A DNA stretch of 32,916 nucleotides from Acanthamoeba sp. SK_2022b (taxonomy: Eukaryota; Discosea; Longamoebia; Acanthamoebidae): positions 1 to 32,916 of the forward strand of contig JANDJZ010000788.1 of NCBI GenBank assembly GCA_027943245.1, in the 5' to 3' direction. The position numbers and the translations under genes are program-made. This document shows, one piece after another, positions 21,047 through 31,400 of the stretch. The notes below the pieces were generated by a model that was not told the origin of the DNA, did not search any database, and worked only from the letters and a program-made list of their open reading frames with translations. Numbering within the stretch: position 1 is the first letter of the stretch; the number at the start of each line of letters is the position of its first letter.

Positions 21047-21758
21047 TTCGTAGTGGTCGGCATTGTGTGAGCGCTCGATTGACTACAGGACAGAAAGGTG
21101 GAGAGGAGCTGAAGAAGAAGAAGGGCTATGAACCTGAACGAGGGACATGTGGTTGGTGCGCGGGGTGCGCAGAACGGTGCTGGTGCACACGAGGCCGTAG
21201 GGAGTGCCGGGGCAGTGCTGCGACAGCTCGGGTATCCACTGCCGCAATAGAAAAAGAATAAAAGCATTTCCAACAAAGGGATTAGATGTGTATTTAACTG
21301 AGTAAAATAAAAATTAATAAAGTGAAATGAAAATAGGTATATATATAATGACCGTGGTTAGGCCTACGTACTCGGGTGAGAAGGTGTTTCTGAGCTTCGT
21401 GGTCGTCGATGGAGAAGAAGATGAGGAAGAGGTCGGTTCTCGGGTAGGCGAAAAGTCGATTGTGTTCCTCGGGTGCAGCGTCTACGATTTCGACGGCCAC
21501 AGAGACGGCCTTGGCGCTGCCTTCTGCCGCGGGCACGTCGCCTTCGAACACCACGTTCTTGTGCGCGTCGGTCGTGTTGGTGATCGTCGAGGCTGCGGTC
21601 GTGGTAGCGCCTTCGGCCGTCGCGCTGAAGAGCTTCTGCTTGAGGGCCGCATTGGACCGCAAGTAGCGTCGCAAGATTTCCGATTTGTAGGATGTACGGG
21701 TCTCGCCAATACATACGATCTTCCATCGTTGCTGCCCACCTTTCGTCTGCTCTGCCAT
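15765..21758 (-). CDS. ROCO-family kinase: Rho-like, LRR, Roc-COR with embedded SH3, TKL kinase, SH3
   Basis: Exons: 21758-21372, 21238-21134, 20970-20394, 20253-19942, 19824-19657, 19568-19325, 19237-19084, 18988-18872, 18781-18655, 18575-18161, 18069-17942, 17846-17740, 17671-17594, 17516-17402, 17309-17115, 17009-16858, 16771-16622, 16550-16405, 16308-15874 and 15792-15765; 1,379 residues. N-terminal Rho-like domain (about 1-190) with a degenerate P-loop, GETRTSYKS. About four LRRs (about 290-390). Roc domain with GKEAAGKSS (about 415), WDFAGQEVYY, GTKQDL and SCISGKG. COR (about 560-910) contains an SH3 at about 745-798 (QLSFKVGDKIMLLE, GRWWKGMHNGQTGYFQANHV). The kinase (about 985-1255) has GQGAYADVY, VAVKK, HRDLKSPN and VADFG, so it should be active. 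A C-terminal SH3-like unit (ALAHFSAETP, GDVIYLE, IFLPSDFL) follows. ROCO kinases are GTP-regulated signalling proteins. Two introns use GC donors. The last exon can alternatively splice onward into the dehydrogenase. Confidence 0.88.
20982..21044. repeat. Dinucleotide array (CA)n
   Basis: About 63 bases of CA in ROCO intron 2. On the sense strand this is (TG)n ending about 11 bases before the acceptor GCAG at 20971. Confidence 0.95.
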
Positions 21759-23073
21759 TTTGTTTTATCTCAGATTAAACGAAATCGAATTATCTGAGTC
21801 TTGAGGCAGTCCGGTCGCTTTCCTCCAAATTAATGACCGGGCGATGGATGTGGTAGGAGAGGAAGAGATGAGGCGTGGTAGAGGTTGATAGAAATGGATG
21901 AATGTAAGTTCGTCTCTCGTTTCCCTGAGGTCGCCTTTTCCTCCTTTTTCTTCCGCCTCAAGATGGAAGAACGAAAACTTAAAAACGACGCGACCTTCGG
22001 CCTTCGCTTTCGTTCTATGCGCCAGTAGCACTCGCCTCTTGATGAACGGCTAGCTGTTCGCCTCGCTTCTCACGCCGCCTCGCCTCGCGTTGTACAAACG
22101 ACGGTCCGCGGTTGGCGAGGCAGCGACGGAGTACGGCTTCATATAGCGAAATTTCAACCCTGGAGGTAACTCCCCCACCAGCATACTGTACTACCACCTT
22201 GACTCCGAAATTGATTGGGCTGTATTGCCAGCGGTACCCTTTCGACCAACAAGGGGCAGCCAACAACGAGGGTGGACAATCTGGAAGTAACGCTTCTCTA
22301 GTGACAGCCGTCGACTTTCAACAACCACAGAATGCGATACCCACACTTGGTCACAGCTTGTAGCGCCTTCTGCGTCGTATTGGCAGATAACAGCTGAATT
22401 GGGCAAGCAGCCGTGGCGACACCGGGGTATGGGGAAGGGGTCCCAACCCCCCCCCCACTCAGTCCCCTGCTGGACGAATTGGCGGGCGGTGTGGGTGCAA
22501 TTTTGACAAACCCGCAGAACGGGTGACGCGATTGTCTGTAGAACCGCCCACAGGAGGCTAGCATGCCTCGGACCGGCACCCGGAAGGAGAACGGATCAAA
22601 GAAAGCACCAGGGAGGGACAGTTTCTGATGCCTGGGATGGTGAGGACCAGCACATCCCACAACTTGGGATCGGAGTTGGCCCAAGCTCCACCCCTGGAAG
22701 TTGTGCGGAAGAGGCGACGTGATGGATGTCAGGCCTACGGCCAGGTATTTAGGGGGAGCTGGCTACTTGTCTGCCCTAACCGATTCTTTCGTTCTTCCAT
22801 CCACACAAACTCACCTCACGTCCCAACTACACTCGACATCTCACGTACCCGGGGTCACATACCTCGCTTGGAAGAAACATCAACCACATCGGCTGCCCTA
22901 CGAACTCGCAACCCACACTCGCTGAAACTTCACACCACAACACACAACCTCCGCCGTTTCTTTTTTTTCCACCCAAACACCTCACATTACACATCCCGAC
23001 CTTCGACAACTCACCACTACTCTCCTCTCCACACTTGAACCACCGCTACTCCTACCCTCAACACACGCACGTA
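21759..23073. promoter_or_regulatory. Divergent intergenic region between ROCO kinase and small plus-strand gene
   Basis: No gene was recognised in 1.3 kb, which should hold both promoters. The 300 bases before 23074 are strongly C/A-rich with pyrimidine runs and look like a leader. A C10 run sits near 22448. No clear TATA box was seen for either gene. Confidence 0.4.
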
Positions 23074-23640
23074 ATGCAACGAGTGTCCTCTGCTTCCCTT
23101 GCACGCTCCCGCTCGGTTGGCAGCCTGGCCTCTACTTCGGGTCCCGCCGCCTCCCTGCTGGTCTCCCAGCAGTCCTCCTCGTTCTCGACCTTCCTCGGCG
23201 CAGTCAACACCAACACACTCGGCTTCCTGCGTGAGAAGCTCGTCACTCACGACAAGCCCAACCAAAGGCGCGCCAGCAAGAAGGACGGTGGCGCCAGCGA
23301 GGCGGGTCTGGTCCCGGTGAGCCGTGACCTCCACCGCAACATCTTTTTCAACTCGAACGAGCGGTCGGCGCTGCGCCACGTCGAGCTGACGAAGGACTTC
23401 ATTCGCCTCGAGTTCAGCGCGCCCAACGAGGAGTACCGCAGGCACGCCGACCTGCTCTTCGCGTCCGAGGCCGAGCGCCGCGCCCAGGGCGTGCCGCAGT
23501 GGCTCGTGCCCGTTGAGCTCCAGAACAACGAGCACTGCGGAGGCGGTGCCACGATCCTGCTTGACAAGAACTCAGTCTACGACTCGCTTCGCCACCAGGC
23601 CGGACGCCGTGCCACCAGCCAGCGCGTCGCGCGTCACTAG
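23074..23640 (+). CDS. Small intronless protein, probably mitochondrial, unidentified
   Basis: A single uninterrupted frame of 188 residues begins at the first ATG (23074) and ends in TAG. The start, MQRVSSASLARSRSVGSLAS followed by more Ser/Arg-rich sequence and SSSFSTFLG, has the basic, hydroxyl-rich, acid-free character of a mitochondrial presequence. The rest is hydrophilic and charged (VSRDLHRNIFFNSNERSAL, HVELTKDFIRLEF, GVPQWLVPVEL). No transmembrane segment is evident. The strong GC-rich third-position bias supports expression. I do not recognise the family; a mitochondrial complex or ribosome subunit would be a guess. Lack of introns sets it apart from its neighbours. It is convergent with the BAR gene. 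Confidence 0.7.
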   Translation: MQRVSSASLARSRSVGSLASTSGPAASLLVSQQSSSFSTFLGAVNTNTLGFLREKLVTHDKPNQRRASKKDGGASEAGLVPVSRDLHRNIFFNSNERSALRHVELTKDFIRLEFSAPNEEYRRHADLLFASEAERRAQGVPQWLVPVELQNNEHCGGGATILLDKNSVYDSLRHQAGRRATSQRVARH

Positions 23641-24001
23641 TCAGCCATGGCTCGCAGAGCACGCGTATGTGCGCCTCTGCACTTATCCTTCAATCATGTA
23701 AAGAAAGGAGAGACAGACAGGCACACCTGTACACACAAGAAAAGCAGATGTTGTTCATCATCGTCGAGTTATTTATTTTATAAATAATGAAAAAGACGAC
23801 TGACTACACGTAAGCTTTTGCGCTTTGCACCGACCGTACATCCACGGGGCCTATCCACCCCACACTTGGCAAGCATTCTAAGAAGACAAAGGAGAGAGGT
23901 GGAGAGAGAAATACGAATACAAGAAAAGAGGAAAGAGCGAAGAGGGTAGTAAAGGAACGTAAGGTAGAGGACTGGAGAAACAAACTAATTGAGAGGGAGG
24001 A
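23641..24001. other. Convergent intergenic region
   Basis: This region separates the stops of the small plus-strand gene and the BAR gene. AT-rich stretches near 23770-23790 could serve 3'-end formation. Nothing else was seen. Confidence 0.4.
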
Positions 24002-26440
24002 CTAGATGGTGGGCTTCCCGTCCAAGGACTTCCAGTACTGCCTCCTCTCGGCCACGACAGTGGGCTGCACTCCAGTCGTGCCCTTCGCCTTCCTGCACAT
24101 CCCGCGAGTTCCTTGAGCGCAACAAGAGATTGGGGGGGGGGGGAAGAGAACGAAAGCGGCAGGAGGTTGGCGGTTTGAACCTGGGCTGCAGCGCCCAATC
24201 CGGGTCTTCCGCTGCCGAGAGGGCGCGCGTGAGTGTGTTCTTGGGCTTGTTGAGCGGCGAAGGAATGGGCGGAGGCGAGCCGTTGCCGTTGTGTTCCTCC
24301 GACTGCGTGGACGACGGGCTCGACAGCGACGGAATTGCAACCGAGGAGATGAGGCTCGACGAGAGCGAAGGCGAAGCGGGCAGGCCGAAGGGACCGGAGG
24401 TCGTGCCCCTCGGACCACCAGGAGTCGGCAGTTGCCGTCTGAACTTGGTGGGATCCCTCTGGCGCTCAGCTTCGACTTCCTCTTTGGTCACTGCGCGCGC
24501 GTACGGATGGTATGGGGAGGCCGAGCGATGAGCGTTTCCCGTCGCTTCAGCATAGCTCGACTCGAATGCCATTGGGGGGGGGGGGTGAGCAAGCTGCAAA
24601 CCTTGAGTGGAGACGGGCCGCGAAGGAGGCGGCGCGACGCCCTGCGGACGCGGGTATGAGGGCGCCGGGATGGTCACCTTCTTCTCCGAACCTGCGCGCG
24701 CATAGGATGAGTGAGCAATCGACCAATTGGCCAAGCAACGAACGAGGTTGAGCCTGAGCGGTCGACGAACTGGTCAAGGAAACGGAGATGCCAGAGTCCA
24801 CGAGCATGCTGCGGAGGTCGCCGATCTCCTTGCCGTCGTCCACCGAGTGTGATCGCTCCTCCTCGTCGTCGCCGAGCTCGCTCAGCTTCTTGTTCACCAG
24901 GTTCTGCTGCGACACCGAACGCCGGTAGATCTTGGTGAGCGACGACGGGGCGCTGCTGGAGACCTTGCCGCCGATGTGGCTGCGGCTCGCCGTGGTCGCC
25001 GAGCGGTTCTTGGGCGGCACGGGCGGCGGGTCGCGGGCGCTCAGGGTTCCCGGCCGGACGCGAGGCGGCGGCACGGGCGACGAGGGAGCCGGCGGCGTGT
25101 GCGACGTGGCCGAGCGTGATGAAGAGAGCGAGCCTGCTGCGACGGGTACCGCGCCGGAGGATCCGCCCAGGCTCTTGTCTCTACGCGAGCTCTTCTTGAG
25201 CGAATTTCTGCCGACCGTCCTGCATTGCCCCCCCCCCCCAAGACATGGACAAGGGTTGACAGTGAGGTTGGAGGAGAAGAATGGCGGTTGTCGACGACAA
25301 ACGGGCAGCGCGACTGGTACCAGTCCAAGTCCTCCTCGCCTCTGCACTTCTTCGCCAAGTATTCGCTCATCCCGCTCAACGTTTCGTTCACGAGGTTGAA
25401 GAATTTCATCTGCGTTTGGACGTACTGGAAAGTGGGGGGGGGGAGGATAAACGTCAGCCACCTCTCTTTTCAATGCCGAGACGATCGTGGTTGGAAGGCA
25501 GCGCGCAAGGAAGGTTACCTTGTGAAGGTCGGGGGCAACGTGGCGGTATCGGGAGTAATGATGGCTCACTAGCTCGTCCTTCAGCTGCTTGTCTAACTCC
25601 TCCAGTGCCGCACGAGTCTTTTGGTGTGTCGAGGCGAATGAAAGGGTGCGCCAATGATGAGCCCATTCCTTTCCATATCATCGTCTCACATGCATGCGAG
25701 CGCAAAACATACCTTCACTCCATTGGCGTTGCTCGCGGCTTTGCTTTGTTGGCTCAGGCTCTCGCGACGTTCGATCTTCGTCTTCGTGTTTGTGTTCGTG
25801 ATGTTCGCTGTGCGTGTGAGCGAAGCGGGGGAAGGCTGAAAGTGTGGCGGTGGGAGGTAGACGCACTCGAAACGCCTTGTGCTGGTCGTAGAATTTGTTC
25901 ATGCTGTTCAACTGGTCGGCTATCTCTTTCTGTTCGTGGGCAAAGAGGTCGCGTAAGGCGCGGGAGCCGCCCAAGGACAAAAAAGGCAGAGGCGAGGGGG
26001 GGAGCAAAATAGAGCGAAGGGTCAAGAACGAAGGCACGCGGCGCGACATGTAGGGACTCTTCTTGAGGCCAGCCGAGGATGTGGCGCAGGTCTCAAAAAA
26101 GAGGAGGCACGCAAGGGTGGGAGGGAAAACCATGTGTTCGTTCATGGAGCCCTCGAGCTCGCTGGAGGGACCCGCGCCCAAAAACTCTTTCATCACCTCC
26201 GACAAGTCGATCACAGCCCACATCGACACTGGCGAGAAGGCCTCAGCTTTGGGTAATTGGGGGGTGTTGAGAGGGGGGGGGTGGAGAAGGCGAACCTTTG
26301 ATAGAATCGTAGACTTTGGAGATGGATTTGATGAGTTTCTCGAGGACAGCCGACGTCTTTTCAAAGTTGGCCCGGGCCAACTCGAACTCCTCTTGAATAT
26401 CTTTGCCATGGGCGCCATCCTTGAGGTTCGCTCCTTCCAT
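24002..26440 (-). CDS. BAR-domain protein with Ser/Pro-rich SH3-binding tail
   Basis: Exons: 26440-26296, 26246-26131, 26061-25863, 25807-25713, 25617-25519, 25424-25261, 25219-24744, 24691-24181 and 24092-24002, giving 631 residues with phases consistent. Residues 1 to about 270 are helical and BAR-like: IQEEFELARANFEKTSAVLE, SMWAVIDLSEVMKEFL, EIADQLNSMNKFYDQHKAF, ALEELDKQLKDELVSHHYSR and YVQTQMKFFNLVNETLSGM. BAR domains sense or bend membranes and link them to actin. The rest is low-complexity Ser/Pro with RDPPPVPPKNR, a likely SH3 ligand, and a short conserved-looking end (QPTVVAERRQYWKSLDGKPT). About 35 residues within exon 3 (around 25970-26045) are Pro-rich and unlike a BAR helix. That stretch resembles an intron but lacks an AG acceptor. 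Confidence 0.75.
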
Positions 26441-27212
26441 CTTGCAGCTCGTTATTCGTTATCCGTTCGCCACCAACCCCTATGTCCGCCGTTGTGAGGT
26501 GTTTTGTTTTAGCGGACAAGGCAACAACTTTGGAGCGTAACGGTCGTCCAGAGCAGTGGGGAGGGGGCTGTTGTGGTGCGACTGGGGGCACAAAGCAGTC
26601 GACCGTGCTTGTGGTGATCACGTCGCAACGCAAAATTAATTATTCATTTTATTTTTAAAATTGAATTTATGTGTTATTTTGCAGCCAAAAAGACCGTATG
26701 TCGGCTTGGCGATTGTGTGGCGTCAGCAGGTGACAAGAACGCAAAGTGGGGTGTGTTGTCAATCTGTTGGGAGGAAGTGGACGCTCGCATCCATACGGCC
26801 AACGTGAGGAAAAGCTCGGTTGGTGCCCGTCGGGAACCAAGACCACCCACTCCTCGAGGCGGCACAGGCTGGGTCGCACAGAGACAGCCGTGTTTGTGTT
26901 CGTGTCGTTGGGTGGTTGCCGGCCAATGGACGAGCACTTCATCCCCGTCACCGCCGTGATGGTTGGCTGGTCTGACTCCGGTACCTGGACACGCGGTCTG
27001 GCCCAGGCTCCGCCTCCCCATTCTGCCGTACCACACGAACGCCACGAACAACTCGCTGGGCTCGTCGTCAAATCTCAATCTTCATCTTCAGGAGAACGCG
27101 TCGTGATTTGTTTGCCGACAACAATCTCGAGATAGGATAGCAGTATATATATATATCTCCTCCTGTACACTAGGACACAGAGCCCACCCGACAACATAAT
27201 CAACACCTTCAA
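26441..27212. promoter_or_regulatory. Divergent promoter region of BAR gene and myosin gene
   Basis: 772 bp separate the two start codons. Only the myosin side has a clear TATA element. No additional gene was seen, although several frames are open around 26670-27130. Confidence 0.5.
27144..27156 (+). promoter_or_regulatory. Probable TATA box of the myosin gene
   Basis: TATATATATATAT lies about 57-69 bases upstream of the myosin ATG (27213), leaving room for a short leader. Confidence 0.6.
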
Positions 27213-28389
27213 ATGGCTTCAGTGGATGGTTGGAGGCAGTACTTCACTGCTGAGGGCAACGCCTACTACTACAATGAGGTGTCAGGAGAGACCTCTTGGG
27301 ATCCTCCCTCCTCTCTGCAATCTCACGATTACAACGTAAGTGCCAACTCTGAGAGGCCTCCTATTCCTCCGCTCAACGAGCCACTGGCGGCACACTGCAT
27401 GCATTTTGGCGTTAACCGATGTAATGTCCACAGGCTGAGTTCGTATGGATTCCCCACCCCGTCCACGGCTACATCACGGGTAAATTCATCCAAGAGGACT
27501 ACGGTGGTTCCTCCTACTGTCAGACAGAGGATGGCGAGGTACTGCCTTCATCTTCTTTTTGTGAATTTTGTTTGAGATCGAGCACAATCTGGGAATGAAC
27601 TCTCCTGTCGTTGCCCTCACTCGTGTGTCTTCTTTGTGCCACACACCAGTACTTGAGTGTGGCGTGTGCGCCCTCGCAGCTTGCCAAGGTGGCCAAGTCG
27701 GTTCTCGACAAGAGCGTGGACGATCTCGTGCAAATGGACGACATTAACGAGGCCATGATCGTTCACAACCTGCGGAAGAGGTTCAAGAACGATCAGATCT
27801 ATGTACGAGCTCCCTTCCATCGGTTGCCGGGCTGGGCAAGTCATGATTTATTGCATCTATTTCAAATATTTCATATTAATGAAATTAAATTATACTATTT
27901 GAATTTAGGCGATACAACTTTGGCGTTTTATGGAGCAGTTTTTTAATTTATTTTTTTTTGTATGCTGTGACCAGACCAACATCGGTACCATCTTGATCTC
28001 GGTGAACCCCTTCAAGCGTCTGCCTCTGTACACTCCCACGGTCATGGACCAGTACATGCACAAGGGCACCAAGGAGATGCCCCCGCACACCTACAACATC
28101 GCCGACGACGCCTACCGGGCCATGATCGACAACCGCATCAATCAGGTATCTCCCTGTTCTTTCCCTTCTTTTTGTTCGTTGGTGGCGATGGCCTACATCT
28201 GACGTGTTTTTTTGCCTGCAGTCCATTTTGATCTCAGGTGAGTCTGGTGCCGGTAAGACCGAGTGTACCAAGCAGTGCTTGACCTACTTCGCCGAGTTGG
28301 CTGGCTCCACCAACGGCGTGGAACAGAACATTCTGCTCGCCAATCCTATTCTCGAGTCGTTCGGTATGGGGCAATCTCCCTCCTTGCTC

Positions 28390-28474
<85 letters not shown>

Positions 28475-31400
28475 CTTGTTTGATGATGTTGGGGACATGC
28501 ACAAACACACTTGCTTCTCTCTTTCTCCCACTCTCTCCCATATCTTGCTTATACTGCACTTGTGTGAGATCAGGTAACGCCAAGACGCTTCGCAACAACA
28601 ACTCGTCGCGTTTCGGTAAGTGGGTGGAGATCCACTTCGACCAGAAGGGCTCCATCTGCGGTGCCTCGACCATCAACTACCTGCTCGAGAAGTCCCGCGT
28701 CGTGTACCAGATCAAGGGCGAGCGCAACTTCCACATCTTCTATCAGGTACGGCCTCCCCCCCCCCCAACAATCGACTCGACTCGACTCTGTTGCAACTTT
28801 CGAGCGTCGCGATTGGGGCTGAAACGGTTCGTTTCCCATTGGACGCCCGCAGTTGGTCAAGGGCGCCAACCCGGACCAGAAGAGGAGGTGGTTCGTCACG
28901 GGCCCGCCCGAGTCGTTCAAGTTCCTCAGCCAATCGGGCTGCATCGACGTCGAGGGAGTTGACGACGTCAAGGAATTCGAGGAGGTGTTCTTTGCCATGG
29001 GCAAGCTCGGGTAGGCCTCCCGTCCGTTCACACACGATGTGCCGTGCTGGGCACTCGCGTCGCTCAATCTTACCAACAACAAATTCGGAACAGATTCTCG
29101 GAGGATGACATCAACAACTGCATGGAGTTGATCTCGGCCATCTTGCATTTGGGCAACTTCGAGTTTGTGTCGGGCCAGGGCAAGAACGTGGAGACTTCGA
29201 CCGTGGCCAACCGAGAAGAGGTGAAGATCGTGGCGACGCTGCTCAAGGTGGATCCGGCCACCTTGGAGCAGAACGTGACCAGCAAGCTGATGGAGATCAA
29301 GGGCTGCGACCCCACCCGCATTCCCCTCACGCCCGTCCAGGCCGCCGACGCCACCAACGCCCTGGCCAAGGCACGTGAACGCCGCAAGGCCTTGCGGGGA
29401 ACGAGTGTAAGTGTTTGTACTAACTCCCTCTCGCCTTGTCCCCCCCCCCATCAAACAGGCCATCTACTCCAAGCTGTTCGATTGGCTCGTGAAGAAGATC
29501 AACGAGTCGATGGAGCCGCAGAAGGGCGTCAAGACCACCACCATCGGTGTGCTCGACATCTTCGGATTCGAGATCTTCGACAAGAACAGCTTCGAGCAGC
29601 TGTGCATCAACTTCACCAACGAGAAGCTGCAGCAGCACTTCAACCAGTACACGTTCAAGCTCGAGGAGAAGCTGTACCAGTCCGAGGAGGTCAAATACGA
29701 GCACATCACCTTCATCGACAACCAGCCGGTGCTGGACTTGATCGAGAAGAAGCAGCCGCAGGGCCTCATGCTCATCCTCGACGAGCAGATCTCCATCCCC
29801 AAGTCCAGCGACGCCACCTTCTTCATCAAGGCCAACCAGACCCACGGCGGCAAGAAGCACGCCAACTATGAGGAGGTGAGGACCAGCAGGACCGACTTTA
29901 TCATCAAGCACTACGCTGGTGATGTCATCTACGACTCCACGGGTACCTTTCCCTTCATTATTCACGTGCGCACGCACGCCTACCATGTATAGGCACAGCA
30001 AGAGGACGACGCTCATGCGGGACGGCGCTGCAGGCATGCTCGAGAAGAACAAGGACACCCTGCAGAAGGATCTGCTGGTGCTGTCCGAGAGCAGCACGCA
30101 GAAGCTGATGAACGTCCTGTTCCCGCCCTCGGAGGGCGACCAGAAGACCTCCAAGGTCACCCTCGGCGGACAGTTCAGGAAGCAGCTCGACACCCTCATG
30201 ACTGCTCTCAACGCCACCGAGCCCCACTACATCAGGTCCTCCTCTTCCGTATTGTGTTGTGCGTAGAGCTTGGGTGGCGTGCTCATGCGATGTGTCCTGG
30301 CGCCTGCAGGTGCATCAAGCCCAACTCGGAGAAGCAGGCCGACCTCTTCCACGGTTTCATGTCGCTGCAGCAGCTTCGCTACGCTGGCGTGTTCGAGGCC
30401 GTCCGCATTCGTCAGACGGGTTATCCCTTCCGCTACACGCACGAGAACTTCCTCAAGAGGTCAGCCCGCCTCACCTCCGCCCCCCTCCCCAACCACCCTC
30501 ATGAGGGCCTCTCATCCGTGTCCCGCGGTGTTGCCTACAGGTATGGGTTCCTCGTCAAGGACATCCACAAGAGATACGGTCCCAACCTGAAGCAGAACTG
30601 CGACCTCCTCCTCAAGAGCATGAAGGGCGACTGGTCCAAGGTTCAGGGTAAGCGAGCGCCTCCCCCAACGCTCTCCTCCTCTTCCTCTCTCTGCGTCTCA
30701 TACAGGGGCTCGATCTGATGGATGACCCTTTGTTTGCTCTCGTGCGTTGTGCGCCATGCAGTGGGTAAGACGAGGGTGCTGTACAGAGCGCCGGAGCAGA
30801 GGGGCCTGGAGCTGCAGCGCAACATTGCCGTGGAGCGGGTCACCATTCAGATCCAGGCCGGCGTGCGGCGCATGTTCGCCAAGCGCCTGTACCGGAGGAT
30901 GCTCGCCATCAAGCCGGTGCTGCTCAAGGCCATCCAGGCGCGCTCGCTCGGCGCGCTGGAGCAGGCCATCGAGTCCGCCAAGGATATCGAGTTCGACATG
31001 AAGCTCATCCGCGACTGCAAGGAGCTCAGGGACGTCATCTTGAAGGAGATGGAGGTCACCAAGAAGCTCACCGAGTACATCGGCGCCGCCCCCAATCACA
31101 AGTCCTACCTGCAAGTCGAGCCGATCTACGGCAAGCTGTGCGAGGTGCTCACCGACGCCGAGAACATCCACTACTCGACTCCTCTCGTGGAGACCGCCCG
31201 GCAGATCAAGCACATGATCGCCCAGCGAGTCGAGACCAGGGAGCAGCTCAAGGTATTTTTTCATTTTTATTTTCATTTTTATTAATTTTCTTTTCGTTTC
31301 ATTTGGTTGTTGTCGACTCGAGCGCGTGGGTGGCTGATGGCGTTCGGCTGTCTGCAGAGCGCTGTGGAGGGCGCGCTGCGTCCCGAGCTCGAGGCGGCGA

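Noticed and set aside
22015..22684. Minus-strand open frames in the ROCO upstream region
   Set aside because: No family motif, no clean splice chain, and codon choice unlike the neighbouring exons.
24165..24190. GGTTTGAACCTGG, resembling a tRNA B-box
   Set aside because: It departs from the GGTTCGANTCC consensus, and no cloverleaf or A-box lies at the right spacing. It spans the intron donor of the BAR gene.
24547..24610. Possible extra intron in BAR exon 8 around a C13 run
   Set aside because: Phase is already correct without an intron and no acceptor in the required phase was found. The poly-Pro reading is acceptable in a Pro-rich tail.
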